This document shows positions 15,001-26,530 of a stretch of 64,000 nt of DNA, piece after piece. Every line of letters begins with the position of its first letter. Within the stretch, counting starts at the first letter, position 1. The notes beneath the pieces are model-generated. The model was not told the origin of the DNA. It did not search any database and saw only the letters and a program-made list of their open reading frames with translations. Made by a program: the position numbers and the translations under genes. The DNA comes from Apostichopus japonicus (taxonomy: Eukaryota; Echinodermata; Holothuroidea; Aspidochirotida; Stichopodidae). The DNA lies in the NCBI RefSeq assembly GCF_037975245.1, contig NC_092572.1:15134269-15198268 (forward strand), in the 5' to 3' direction.

Positions 15001-18000
15001 CTCTTTTGCATCCCTGGTTCGAACCCCGGGTGATGACGTCTTTTGCCGATCTTTTACAGCAAGTGCCTAGACGGGGAGCTGTAAGTATTAGTTAATCCAC
15101 CTAATATCTCAGTCCATACAGTGGCGCGATGGCTTGGCGCACTGTACGAGCTGATGATCGAGACTCTCTTTTGCATCCCTGGTTCGAACCCCGGGTGATG
15201 ACGTCTTTTGCCGATCTTTTACAGCAAGTGCCTAGACGGGGAGCTGTAAGTATTAGTTAATCCACCTAATATCTCAGTCCATACAGTGGCGCGATGGCTT
15301 GGCGCACTGTACGAGCTGATGATCGAGACTCTCTTTTGCATCCCTGGTTCGAACCCCGGGTGATGACGTCTTTTGCCGATCTTTTACAGCAAGTGCCTAG
15401 ACGGGGAGCTGTAAGTATTAGTTAATCCACCTAATATCTCAGTCCATACAGTGGCGCGATGGCTTGGCGCACTGTACGAGCTGATGATCGAGACTCTCTT
15501 TTGCATCCCTGGTTCGAACCCCGGGTGATGACGTCTTTTGCCGATCTTTTACAGCAAGTGCCTAGACGGGGAGCTGTAAGTATTAGTTAATCCACCTAAT
15601 ATCTCAGTCCATACAGTGGCGCGATGGCTTGGCGCACTGTACGAGCTGATGATCGAGACTCTCTTTTGCATCCCTGGTTCGAACCCCGGGTGATGACGTC
15701 TTTTGCCGATCTTTTACAGCAAGTGCCTAGACGGGGAGCTGTAAGTATTAGTTAATCCACCTAATATCTCAGTCCATACAGTGGCGCGATGGCTTGGCGC
15801 ACTGTACGAGCTGATGATCGAGACTCTCTTTTGCATCCCTGGTTCGAACCCCGGGTGATGACGTCTTTTGCCGATCTTTTACAGCAAGTGCCTAGACGGG
15901 GAGCTGTAAGTATTAGTTAATCCACCTAATATCTCAGTCCATACAGTGGCGCGATGGCTTGGCGCACTGTACGAGCTGATGATCGAGACTCTCTTTTGCA
16001 TCCCTGGTTCGAACCCCGGGTGATGACGTCTTTTGCCGATCTTTTACAGCAAGTGCCTAGACGGGGAGCTGTAAGTATTAGTTAATCCACCTAATATCTC
16101 AGTCCATACAGTGGCGCGATGGCTTGGCGCACTGTACGAGCTGATGATCGAGACTCTCTTTTGCATCCCTGGTTCGAACCCCGGGTGATGACGTCTTTTG
16201 CCGATCTTTTACAGCAAGTGCCTAGACGGGGAGCTGTAAGTATTAGTTAATCCACCTAATATCTCAGTCCATACAGTGGCGCGATGGCTTGGCGCACTGT
16301 ACGAGCTGATGATCGAGACTCTCTTTTGCATCCCTGGTTCGAACCCCGGGTGATGACGTCTTTTGCCGATCTTTTACAGCAAGTGCCTAGACGGGGAGCT
16401 GTAAGTATTAGTTAATCCACCTAATATCTCAGTCCATACAGTGGCGCGATGGCTTGGCGCACTGTACGAGCTGATGATCGAGACTCTCTTTTGCATCCCT
16501 GGTTCGAACCCCGGGTGATGACGTCTTTTGCCGATCTTTTACAGCAAGTGCCTAGACGGGGAGCTGTAAGTATTAGTTAATCCACCTAATATCTCAGTCC
16601 ATACAGTGGCGCGATGGCTTGGCGCACTGTACGAGCTGATGATCGAGACTCTCTTTTGCATCCCTGGTTCGAACCCCGGGTGATGACGTCTTTTGCCGAT
16701 CTTTTACAGCAAGTGCCTAGACGGGGAGCTGTAAGTATTAGTTAATCCACCTAATATCTCAGTCCATACAGTGGCGCGATGGCTTGGCGCACTGTACGAG
16801 CTGATGATCGAGACTCTCTTTTGCATCCCTGGTTCGAACCCCGGGTGATGACGTCTTTTGCCGATCTTTTACAGCAAGTGCCTAGACGGGGAGCTGTAAG
16901 TATTAGTTAATCCACCTAATATCTCAGTCCATACAGTGGCGCGATGGCTTGGCGCACTGTACGAGCTGATGATCGAGACTCTCTTTTGCATCCCTGGTTC
17001 GAACCCCGGGTGATGACGTCTTTTGCCGATCTTTTACAGCAAGTGCCTAGACGGGGAGCTGTAAGTATTAGTTAATCCACCTAATATCTCAGTCCATACA
17101 GTGGCGCGATGGCTTGGCGCACTGTACGAGCTGATGATCGAGACTCTCTTTTGCATCCCTGGTTCGAACCCCGGGTGATGACGTCTTTTGCCGATCTTTT
17201 ACAGCAAGTGCCTAGACGGGGAGCTGTAAGTATTAGTTAATCCACCTAATATCTCAGTCCATACAGTGGCGCGATGGCTTGGCGCACTGTACGAGCTGAT
17301 GATCGAGACTCTCTTTTGCATCCCTGGTTCGAACCCCGGGTGATGACGTCTTTTGCCGATCTTTTACAGCAAGTGCCTAGACGGGGAGCTGTAAGTATTA
17401 GTTAATCCACCTAATATCTCAGTCCATACAGTGGCGCGATGGCTTGGCGCACTGTACGAGCTGATGATCGAGACTCTCTTTTGCATCCCTGGTTCGAACC
17501 CCGGGTGATGACGTCTTTTGCCGATCTTTTACAGCAAGTGCCTAGACGGGGAGCTGTAAGTATTAGTTAATCCACCTAATATCTCAGTCCATACAGTGGC
17601 GCGATGGCTTGGCGCACTGTACGAGCTGATGATCGAGACTCTCTTTTGCATCCCTGGTTCGAACCCCGGGTGATGACGTCTTTTGCCGATCTTTTACAGC
17701 AAGTGCCTAGACGGGGAGCTGTAAGTATTAGTTAATCCACCTAATATCTCAGTCCATACAGTGGCGCGATGGCTTGGCGCACTGTACGAGCTGATGATCG
17801 AGACTCTCTTTTGCATCCCTGGTTCGAACCCCGGGTGATGACGTCTTTTGCCGATCTTTTACAGCAAGTGCCTAGACGGGGAGCTGTAAGTATTAGTTAA
17901 TCCACCTAATATCTCAGTCCATACAGTGGCGCGATGGCTTGGCGCACTGTACGAGCTGATGATCGAGACTCTCTTTTGCATCCCTGGTTCGAACCCCGGG

Positions 18001-20678
18001 TGATGACGTCTTTTGCCGATCTTTTACAGCAAGTGCCTAGACGGGGAGCTGTAAGTATTAGTTAATCCACCTAATATCTCAGTCCATACAGTGGCGCGAT
18101 GGCTTGGCGCACTGTACGAGCTGATGATCGAGACTCTCTTTTGCATCCCTGGTTCGAACCCCGGGTGATGACGTCTTTTGCCGATCTTTTACAGCAAGTG
18201 CCTAGACGGGGAGCTGTAAGTATTAGTTAATCCACCTAATATCTCAGTCCATACAGTGGCGCGATGGCTTGGCGCACTGTACGAGCTGATGATCGAGACT
18301 CTCTTTTGCATCCCTGGTTCGAACCCCGGGTGATGACGTCTTTTGCCGATCTTTTACAGCAAGTGCCTAGACGGGGAGCTGTAAGTATTAGTTAATCCAC
18401 CTAATATCTCAGTCCATACAGTGGCGCGATGGCTTGGCGCACTGTACGAGCTGATGATCGAGACTCTCTTTTGCATCCCTGGTTCGAACCCCGGGTGATG
18501 ACGTCTTTTGCCGATCTTTTACAGCAAGTGCCTAGACGGGGAGCTGTAAGTATTAGTTAATCCACCTAATATCTCAGTCCATACAGTGGCGCGATGGCTT
18601 GGCGCACTGTACGAGCTGATGATCGAGACTCTCTTTTGCATCCCTGGTTCGAACCCCGGGTGATGACGTCTTTTGCCGATCTTTTACAGCAAGTGCCTAG
18701 ACGGGGAGCTGTAAGTATTAGTTAATCCACCTAATATCTCAGTCCATACAGTGGCGCGATGGCTTGGCGCACTGTACGAGCTGATGATCGAGACTCTCTT
18801 TTGCATCCCTGGTTCGAACCCCGGGTGATGACGTCTTTTGCCGATCTTTTACAGCAAGTGCCTAGACGGGGAGCTGTAAGTATTAGTTAATCCACCTAAT
18901 ATCTCAGTCCATACAGTGGCGCGATGGCTTGGCGCACTGTACGAGCTGATGATCGAGACTCTCTTTTGCATCCCTGGTTCGAACCCCGGGTGATGACGTC
19001 TTTTGCCGATCTTTTACAGCAAGTGCCTAGACGGGGAGCTGTAAGTATTAGTTAATCCACCTAATATCTCAGTCCATACAGTGGCGCGATGGCTTGGCGC
19101 ACTGTACGAGCTGATGATCGAGACTCTCTTTTGCATCCCTGGTTCGAACCCCGGGTGATGACGTCTTTTGCCGATCTTTTACAGCAAGTGCCTAGACGGG
19201 GAGCTGTAAGTATTAGTTAATCCACCTAATATCTCAGTCCATACAGTGGCGCGATGGCTTGGCGCACTGTACGAGCTGATGATCGAGACTCTCTTTTGCA
19301 TCCCTGGTTCGAACCCCGGGTGATGACGTCTTTTGCCGATCTTTTACAGCAAGTGCCTAGACGGGGAGCTGTAAGTATTAGTTAATCCACCTAATATCTC
19401 AGTCCATACAGTGGCGCGATGGCTTGGCGCACTGTACGAGCTGATGATCGAGACTCTCTTTTGCATCCCTGGTTCGAACCCCGGGTGATGACGTCTTTTG
19501 CCGATCTTTTACAGCAAGTGCCTAGACGGGGAGCTGTAAGTATTAGTTAATCCACCTAATATCTCAGTCCATACAGTGGCGCGATGGCTTGGCGCACTGT
19601 ACGAGCTGATGATCGAGACTCTCTTTTGCATCCCTGGTTCGAACCCCGGGTGATGACGTCTTTTGCCGATCTTTTACAGCAAGTGCCTAGACGGGGAGCT
19701 GTAAGTATTAGTTAATCCACCTAATATCTCAGTCCATACAGTGGCGCGATGGCTTGGCGCACTGTACGAGCTGATGATCGAGACTCTCTTTTGCATCCCT
19801 GGTTCGAACCCCGGGTGATGACGTCTTTTGCCGATCTTTTACAGCAAGTGCCTAGACGGGGAGCTGTAAGTATTAGTTAATCCACCTAATATCTCAGTCC
19901 ATACAGTGGCGCGATGGCTTGGCGCACTGTACGAGCTGATGATCGAGACTCTCTTTTGCATCCCTGGTTCGAACCCCGGGTGATGACGTCTTTTGCCGAT
20001 CTTTTACAGCAAGTGCCTAGACGGGGAGCTGTAAGTATTAGTTAATCCACCTAATATCTCAGTCCATACAGTGGCGCGATGGCTTGGCGCACTGTACGAG
20101 CTGATGATCGAGACTCTCTTTTGCATCCCTGGTTCGAACCCCGGGTGATGACGTCTTTTGCCGATCTTTTACAGCAAGTGCCTAGACGGGGAGCTGTAAG
20201 TATTAGTTAATCCACCTAATATCTCAGTCCATACAGTGGCGCGATGGCTTGGCGCACTGTACGAGCTGATGATCGAGACTCTCTTTTGCATCCCTGGTTC
20301 GAACCCCGGGTGATGACGTCTTTTGCCGATCTTTTACAGCAAGTGCCTAGACGGGGAGCTGTAAGTATTAGTTAATCCACCTAATATCTCAGTCCATACA
20401 GTGGCGCGATGGCTTGGCGCACTGTACGAGCTGATGATCGAGACTCTCTTTTGCATCCCTGGTTCGAACCCCGGGTGATGACGTCTTTTGCCGATCTTTT
20501 ACAGCAAGTGCCTAGACGGGGAGCTGTAAGTATTAGTTAATCCACCTAATATCTCAGTCCATACAGTGGCGCGATGGCTTGGCGCACTGTACGAGCTGAT
20601 GATCGAGACTCTCTTTTGCATCCCTGGTTCGAACCCCGGGTGATGACGTCTTTTGCCGATCTTTTACAGCAAGTGCCT
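1..20678 (+). repeat. 165-bp satellite array with tRNA-like head (125.3 copies)
   Basis: The word ggttcgaaccccgggtgatg recurs every 165 bases from base 1 to 20626, giving 125 full units and a 53-base partial unit that ends after aagtgcct at 20678. The array runs off the left window edge. By eye I find only nine substitutions: T to C at 120, 285, 1275 and 1935; C to G at 277, 5101 and 5266; G to C at 4552; A to G at 8683. Each unit contains a B-box-like GGTTCGAACCC, an A-box-like TGGCGCGATGG 59 bases upstream, a perfect GCGC/GCGC D-arm-like stem with a 9-base loop, and a T-arm-like hairpin with one mismatch. TTTT runs lie 25-40 bases after the B-box start and one lies between the boxes. ACAGTG and CACTGT enclose the D arm as a longer hairpin. 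The period is a multiple of three, but every frame contains stops, so it is non-coding. Satellite identity is certain; tRNA ancestry is likely; a centromeric role is only a guess. Confidence 0.97.
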
Positions 20679-20685
20679 GCACAAG

Positions 20686-21084
20686 ATTGAAGTTTTCACT
20701 AGCTAAACGCTACCCATCACTGCATAGCCGACAAGTTGGCCTTTCATGGCACTATCAATTTTCCGTATCATGACCATGAAGATTTTTGGCTTTCCGAGCC
20801 GGAACTTTTCGTCACTTGTAAACAAACCTCTTCACTGATTGGTAAACAAATTTCCTACGCTGCTCCGGGGAGGCCTAAAGGGGTTTAAAATTGCCTCAGT
20901 CGACCAAATTTTCTCACCACATGTACTTCTATTCATGTTCTTCAACATGCAAGCTACAAAAAAACTAGACTATGATTGATAACAGGTCAAAAAAATGTTC
21001 TCCTGCTGCTTTTTTAGCACTTTTCCTGAAGGAGAACAATCGAGCGGATGGATATAGACTCTAATAGGAGTATGCCACCTGAAG
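20686..21084 (-). mobile_element. Truncated TTAA-type MITE next to the satellite
   Basis: The sequence is the reverse complement of the complete MITE at 24246-24723, sharing words such as gatgggtagcgtttagctag and tggcatactcctattag. Its outer terminus (minus strand cttcaggtggcatactcc) is at 21084. The other end stops at about 20686, roughly 90 bases before the expected second terminus, where the satellite begins. It is non-coding and diverged from its relatives. Confidence 0.85.
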
Positions 21085-21930
21085 GTTAAGTGAAGCTACA
21101 GAGTACAGTATAGGCTATCTGTGACCCTGTAACTGGTAAATATTTATTTTTATGATTCATATTGTGTTATTACCAATAGGGGTTCGTTGGAAGTTTTATG
21201 AGCTTCAATGGTGTCCAATTTCATAGCATATAAAAGCATAAATTTGTAAACACGATATAGGGTATTGGATGTAAAAGTACTTGAGAAGTGAGAAAGAATA
21301 CAAATACATGTTGTTCGCGGAACTGGTCCACGCAAAAATAATTAGCGTCAATGCTTTTGTCACCCCAACTGTTAAGTTGTGAAAGGGATGTTTTGCAAAA
21401 CCCAGCCTTATATTATACAGTTTTATTAGTTTAGTTTAGTTAAGTAGATAAAAAAAAAGATCAGGAGGGACACTTAAGTCCCCATGAAGGATCCTATAGA
21501 GAGAGGGAAAAAAAAACTGAAGGCACAAACACTCAGACCCGATTACATTAGTTTAGTCCAGGCTTACTCAACATTTTAACATTAAGTCATACTGGTATAC
21601 TCATAGCGTCATACAGGCTATCCGTACCAGATACAGAATGGTCAGAGATGTGTCTTTAATTGTGGCCATCAAATTTGAGCATAAATTTGAAGGGGAAAGA
21701 AGTATCTCTTAGATTATTCAGTAGGTTACAAGATTTTTCTAAAATCAATTCATTCATGGAAGTGCACAGATCAATAAACATCACAGGGTGGACGGTAACG
21801 AGTATATGGTTGAGTCAAAATTATTTGACCCGGTACCATAGCCTATTAGTACTATTTGTATACAGTACATTGTTTCAAATTATATATTAATATTGATCAA
21901 CTTTTACCCATTTTTCTTTTTTTCTTTCAG
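21085..21930. other. Non-coding stretch, nothing recognised
   Basis: AT-rich DNA with short A-runs near 21451 and 21510 and no ORF with recognisable content. It ends in a polypyrimidine tract followed by CAG at 21930, which I read as the splice acceptor of the next exon. Confidence 0.5.
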
Positions 21931-22241
21931 GACATGAATATTTAGTATTTACATGAGAATCTGAATTCCTACCCTGCTGTAAAAATGTGTTTGAGGAAAA
22001 AAAAAATGTGTTCAAATAGCTTCAGAAGATGTTTATGAATCAACTGAGAACAAAGTAAGACATGTTGCAGTCACTATTATCAGCAGCCAGCAAGGTTAAA
22101 AGTGAGTCTCAATGTCAGGATCTTTTCCAGAAGAATGCTGACCAGATTCCTAGAGTGAATGAACAGCATGATGATGCTGAAGAATCCACTACATGTTACC
22201 AGCTAACTCTCAATAATATTGAAGCAATACATAAACCCGTG
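21931..22241 (+). CDS. Candidate 5' coding exon of an unidentified host gene
   Basis: A pyrimidine-rich tract ending tttctttcag precedes 21931, and a consensus donor GTAAGT follows 22241. From the ATG at 22062 the frame is open for 60 codons up to the donor and ends in phase 0. Several short upstream ATG ORFs precede this ATG, so the first 130 bases would be 5' UTR. The peptide (starting MLQSLLSAASKVKSESQCQD) is acidic and hydrophilic, without a domain I know. The next matching plus-strand exon is 36418-36540, also phase 0, which would make a 14-kb intron filled with transposons. The reading past the donor to 22301 is intronic. The gene is not recognised; support is the splice context and phase agreement only. 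Confidence 0.5.
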
Positions 22242-22421
22242 GTAAGTATGATAGTGTACAATTATTTCTTTCTTTTGCCCTCTTTCCTTTATGTTTGTTG
22301 AAAATTCTGTAACCGTCTAGACAGTTCTTTTCTGCCACATTGTCCCTAATGAGTAGCAACTTTATAATCTGGCATCACATTTGATTATAACATATTAAAA
22401 GCCAACAATGTTATTTCAGGA

Positions 22422-22960
22422 CTAGAGTGCAGTACATGCAGGCTTCACAATTTGGCACATATCCTCGCATGATTTCAGGGTAAGTTTCTGTGCCCGTAGT
22501 AATCGCTCTCTGAGTGCCGAATTTGTAATACCACACACGATCCTATCCTGGACAAGCGGGTCATGCAATGATTCAAAGTTATATGTTTGTGCCAGGACTT
22601 TGAGTTCAGTGATGTATCTGTCCAACTGCTCCCCTGGCTCCTGAAATCTCGTGAAGAATTTGTATCTTTCTACAGTTTCATTTTGCTTTGGGTTGCAGTA
22701 GGCATCAAAGAGTGTGAAGAGCTCTCCAATTTTCGGGGAAACATCGGCAGCGCCTGCAGCTGGTACCGGTTTTATAGTCTCATATATCTCACGTCCAGTA
22801 GTGCCCATAAGATAGAGGCACATTTTTCCTTTAACTTATCATCTTTGTCAGACATTGCCAGTTCTGCATATAGCTTGAATTCTTCTTTCCAGTGTTGCCA
22901 TCTGCTTGCCAGTTTGGGAGAAGCAAAATCAATCTTCTCTGGTGGGGGAACTTTATCCAT
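22422..22960 (-). pseudogene. Gag (capsid) fragment of a Gypsy-type LTR retrotransposon, frameshifted
   Basis: The minus strand starts at the ATG at 22960 (MDKVPPPEKIDFASPKL) and runs through a Trp-rich segment SRWQHWKEEFKLYAEL into a capsid-like region (RYKFFTRFQEPGEQLDRYI, LRERLL). Both are typical of gag proteins of metazoan Gypsy/Ty3 elements. The two overlapping frames (22960-22772 and 22823-22422) join by a one-base shift in an A-run near 22815. The sequence ends shortly after the capsid, where family members usually continue into a CCHC knuckle; no protease, RT or integrase follows. It is a 5' fragment belonging with the LTR-like sequence at 23469-23660 and is unlikely to be functional. 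Confidence 0.85.
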
Positions 22961-23450
22961 ACTGTTATTGTAACTCGCGATCTTCTGGCAGAATTTATTT
23001 CAGGAATCGTCTGAATGTTAATTTTAATTCTCCAATGTGTACACGGTTTTGTATTGTACCGGTACGTACAGTAACGCGATTGTTTTCTTTTCTTATTTTC
23101 ACCTCACCAGACTGTTGTTTCACAAGGCTTTACTACTGTATTATCACGGTGCTGCAGTGTGTTCCCCTTCGTTGCATTATGAACTAGTCGAACACAGTTA
23201 TATCTTACTGTTATAGTTTAGCGTACAATCTGCAGTTCCTTTCTTTGCTTACCACATCACACTGCATCCTACGTTGCGTCTCGGATTACTGTACTGTTTT
23301 ATCGCATAGTCCTATACATACGATACTGTGTATGCTATTCTAACGGTGCATTCGCATAGCTGAATCTTAGCGAATTGCTGACTAATTCACGGTGATTTTC
23401 GGGTGATCAGTCCTTTGAATTTCGCAAGAATGGTCCTCAAAATTATCTTA
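22961..23450 (-). mobile_element. Leader between primer-binding site and gag
   Basis: About 490 bases lie between the gag start and the candidate primer-binding site, with no ORF of interest on the minus strand. This arrangement (LTR, PBS, leader, gag) is the usual 5' order of an LTR element and supports reading the flanking pieces as one insertion. Confidence 0.55.
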
Positions 23451-23660
23451 AGTTTACTTCTGACACCATGTTTCAGTTTGTGGCCGTCGAGCGTGTCGTA
23501 TAGAGAATATAGGAGGCGATCATTTATTTAGTTACAGACTTGGTTTATTATTGTACTTCAGTAGCCATATTCAATGGAGTGCACAGACTCGTAGTGTGTA
23601 ATATGAAGAGCAAGTACGGTAGCTCATATTGATTAGCTACATAAATGTACTTGTCACACA
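23451..23660 (-). mobile_element. Candidate 5' LTR with adjoining primer-binding site
   Basis: On the minus strand the segment 23660-23469 begins TGTGTGACAAG and ends TGAAACA (TG...CA borders). It contains aataaa-type polyadenylation words and is followed at once by TGGTGTCAGAAG (23468-23457). That word resembles primer-binding sites complementary to tRNA-Leu 3' ends that are common in Gypsy elements. Length is about 192 bp. No second LTR was found in the window, so the left border is inferred from the TG...CA rule and is uncertain. Confidence 0.55.
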
Positions 23661-24245
23661 GTGAGGCTGTGGTTTACAAATCCCGATGATCCAGTTTTGG
23701 CAAAGAACACCTTCAATTCTCTTCTCTTATTCTTAGTAACTTAACAGTTGCACTGGAGTGACATGCAATATCAGTTTAACATGTTCCAAACAGTTCAGGA
23801 ATACATTGGGGAATGTCCTGTAGGTCAGTTTGGGAGGAATCAGCTGAGCTAAACAAAAGTAGCTTTCATCACTTTTCAGAGCCAGAGACGAAAAAACCCT
23901 CCCCGCTGACCCTTCTCTGGATGACGTTTCTGCAGGTAGGGCAAGCCAGACCAAGTGGACTGTGATCAGGGATACCAATACAACCTGCAGGAATCATAGA
24001 TGCACCCAATTGGTCAAGCTTATCAAAATTGGTGACTGGAAATGTTGTTGCAGACGTAGATCTGGTTACTGCTTACACAGTATTGCTCATAAGTGTATTT
24101 ACACACTGCACCTTGCATACTGAAATCTCTGAAAATACATCTTTATGGACCTAAAATGATAATTGCATAGAATTTTGTTGTGGTTTATATTGTGACGACT
24201 ATAAAAAAGTATCATATTGGTATTGAAAAAAAAATTCATCTCTCA
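23661..24245. other. Non-coding stretch, nothing recognised
   Basis: No splice-supported ORF, no repeat match elsewhere in the window. The 81-codon minus-strand reading at 23733-23978 has no family resemblance and is treated as chance. Confidence 0.4.
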
Positions 24246-24723
24246 CTTAAGGTGGCATACTCCTATTAGAGTCTATAGCAGTCCGCTTTATTGTTCTCCT
24301 TCAAGAAAAGTGCCAAAAAGCAGCAGGGGAACATCTTTTGTGACCTTTTATCAATCATGATCTAGTTTTTGTGGCTTGCATGTTGAAGAGCATGAATGGA
24401 AGTACATGTGGTGAGAAAATTGTGTCAATTGAGGCCATTTCAGACCCCTTTAAGGCCTCCCAGGAGCAGCGTAGGAAAATTGTTTACCACTGAGTGAAGA
24501 GGTTTGTTTACAAGTGACAAAAACTTCCGGCTCGGATAGCAAAAAATCTACATGGTCATGATACGGAAAATTGATGGTGCCATAAAAGGCCAACTTGACA
24601 GCTATCCGGTGATGGGTAGCGTTTAGCTAGTGAAAACTTCTATCTAGACTTAGAGACCACATTACTTTTGTGATTTAGTGTGTAAGTCAATGGCGCTTTT
24701 AATGGGCGTATGCTACCTGAAGG
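24246..24723 (+). mobile_element. Complete non-autonomous TTAA-type DNA transposon (MITE, ~477 bp)
   Basis: The left end reads cTTAAGGTGGCATACTCCT and the right end reads GGGCGTATGCTACCTGAAGG; the reverse complement of the right end matches the left at about 15 of 18 positions. TTAA directly precedes the left repeat, and a decayed TGAA follows the right one, pointing to a TTAA target-site preference as in Kolobok and piggyBac elements. Related copies are at 20686-21084, 25948-26300 and 35683-36142, and the first 110 bases recur at 28939-29050. The MITE interrupts a transposase-like sequence: attcttgccagg after 24723 is continuous with upstream sequence in the copy at 34589. Confidence 0.85.
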
Positions 24724-25240
24724 ATTCTTGCCAGGTTTGTTACTGTTTTATTAAGTTTTTAGATGGACAAGAGTTCACTCTTGTAGCTACATAGTGATTC
24801 CAAACACAACCTTTGATTCCAAGTCCTACAATTCTTCCATATCAGAAAGACCTATAGGGTCGTCGCCACATCCATTGCTTGTCTCTCTGTGAGCCATCAT
24901 AGCACTGTGATAGGCCCTTAATAGGGCAAATTAACTAACCTGTTTCCTGTAGATTCTGCAAACATGGTTTGTTGTGACTGAGTTGAAAATATCTCATGTC
25001 CTTTATCTGCTGGGTTAATTACTCTCTCATACTCTTCCTTGTCGAGCCTTCTATAAGCAGGTTTGCAAGAGGAATTAGTTGCCATATCTGTATCAGAAGA
25101 GCTAGGAATATCACCAGTGCAATTGGCATCAGCTTCAGCAGCTGTTCAAGCAGTAAAGCCAAACCTGTTACCTGGCTTGAAGGTCGTTGCATGCCTATCA
25201 AACATGCCTTTCCTTCTACCCATTCTTCTAAATACTAATC
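24724..25240 (-). pseudogene. Transposase relic A (N-terminal part, TTAA family)
   Basis: The segment is homologous to the N-terminal coding part of the longer copy at 34586-34867 on the minus strand, sharing ggcatcagc, cctgttacctggctt and ccattcttc/cccatt blocks. The frame is disrupted and about 220 bases of different sequence (24840-25060, partly shared with 27950-28045) interrupt the alignment. The readings at 25019-25341 in other frames are shadows of this relic. No function remains. Confidence 0.65.
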
Positions 25241-25947
25241 AGTTTTTATCCTTAAAATATACCAATTTTCCAGTGACGTATTCACTAGTTTTGTTTGTAA
25301 GCATTTATTGGAAGTCTAAGCAGTTGAATAGCTGCACATAGAATGATACAAGACAAGACTTACACTGAGAAACTAGTCAATATGATGGACTGCAACTAGT
25401 TTGGAATGTTGTTTGAACAGCGCCCTCATTCTAGATCTGGTCACAGCTAGTACATAGCTCTCCTGAGTATTTTTTGCACCAAAATCTGACAAAATACCTT
25501 TTGAAAGCAGTGCCAAAGTAACAAGTAACTTTTTCTCTTTCACTTTAGAGCCACAGCTAAGGGCGCATGCTTACTGGATGCTGGGAGTGATAAAATTTTC
25601 AGAGGGATGAAGGCCAACCAAGTTTCCACCAGAGGGGGTAAGTAGCACCAAACTGAGGGACTGTACTTAAAACACATTGTGTGGACCCAAGAACAATTTA
25701 GACATTCAGTAGATGCCTGTCATGCTGATGGAATGACTTCTTATCACACTAGGGAATATGTCAATCATTGGGCTCTGACTTGTTTAAAGTTCAGTACTGT
25801 ATTATTCATATAGACTGTACAACATGTGTGAGACACCATATGAAGATTCACACAATAGACAGAGATACACAGAAATGATGTAAGTCACAACTTCTCAAAC
25901 TATCGTAAAAAGGAGGTTTAATGTGGAGTTTAAATATCGCTCTGTTA
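25241..25947. repeat. Dispersed ~700-bp repeat, copy 1 (transposase 5' flank)
   Basis: This stretch is closely repeated at about 28200-28938 in the same order and orientation. Shared landmarks are gagaaactagtcaatatgat, ctagatctggtcacagctag, ggtaagtagcaccaa and gtacaacatgtgtgagacac. A short piece of it (taagtcacaacttctcaaac onward) recurs at 35612-35682. In each place it directly precedes a MITE terminus or the left transposon end. It is non-coding and may be part of a larger mobile unit or a local segmental duplication. Confidence 0.8.
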
Positions 25948-26300
25948 CTTAAGGTGGCATACTCCTATTAGCATCTATATCAACCTGCACAAGTGTTCTC
26001 CTTCAGGAAAAGTTCCAAAGAGCAACAGGAGAACATCTTTTTTTATATCTTATCAATTAGGATCTGGTTTTCTTGGTTTGGCTGTTATGGAGCATGAATG
26101 GAAGTACAAGTGGTACAAAGATTGGGTCAGTTGAGGCAAGTTTAGACCACTTTAGGCCTCCTGGAGCAGCATATGAACATTGTTTACTGCTGAGTAAAGA
26201 GGTTTGTTTACAAGTGAGGAAAATTTCAAGCTCTCATAGCAAACAAAAAGTCTGCACAGTCATGATAAAGAAACTTGAGGTTCAAATGAATGTGATAAAT
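25948..26300 (+). mobile_element. TTAA-type MITE, right end missing
   Basis: Starts with cttaaggtggcatactccta and follows the complete MITE at 24246 until about 26290, where similarity stops before the right terminus. The 76-codon plus-strand reading at 26073-26303 lies entirely within this MITE and also appears, diverged, in the copy at 35728-35925. I regard it as a by-product. Confidence 0.8.
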
Positions 26301-26530
26301 TAATTAGAATAAACCAAAAGCAAATAGAATAAAGGGTAATTTAAACCAAGAAATACTGCACGACGCAACTCTACCTGTGTCTGTTGTTTTGATCTGTGTG
26401 TTATTGAGATGTGTAGTAGTACAGTAACGGATGGTATAAGGAGCCACTAATTTCAATGTTAAGCTATAGAACAAGTAAAACCTGAGGAACTGAAGTTGCA
26501 CATCTGGTGAGTAGTCTACTTTATACAGTG
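26301..26530. other. Short non-coding gap
   Basis: No gene or repeat recognised. The last eight bases (atacagtg, 26523-26530) form the left target-site duplication of the hAT-like element that follows. Confidence 0.4.

Noticed and set aside
1-20678. CRISPR-like array
   Set aside because: Units are 165 bp and identical end to end; there are no unique spacers and no cas genes, and the rest of the window is animal DNA.
1-20678. Array of 125 true tRNA genes
   Set aside because: D and T arms are visible but the anticodon arm and acceptor stem do not form, the T arm has a mismatch, and a T-run lies between the boxes. It is tRNA-like rather than tRNA.
22587-22973. 128-codon plus-strand ORF
   Set aside because: It is the antisense shadow of the gag fragment on the minus strand.
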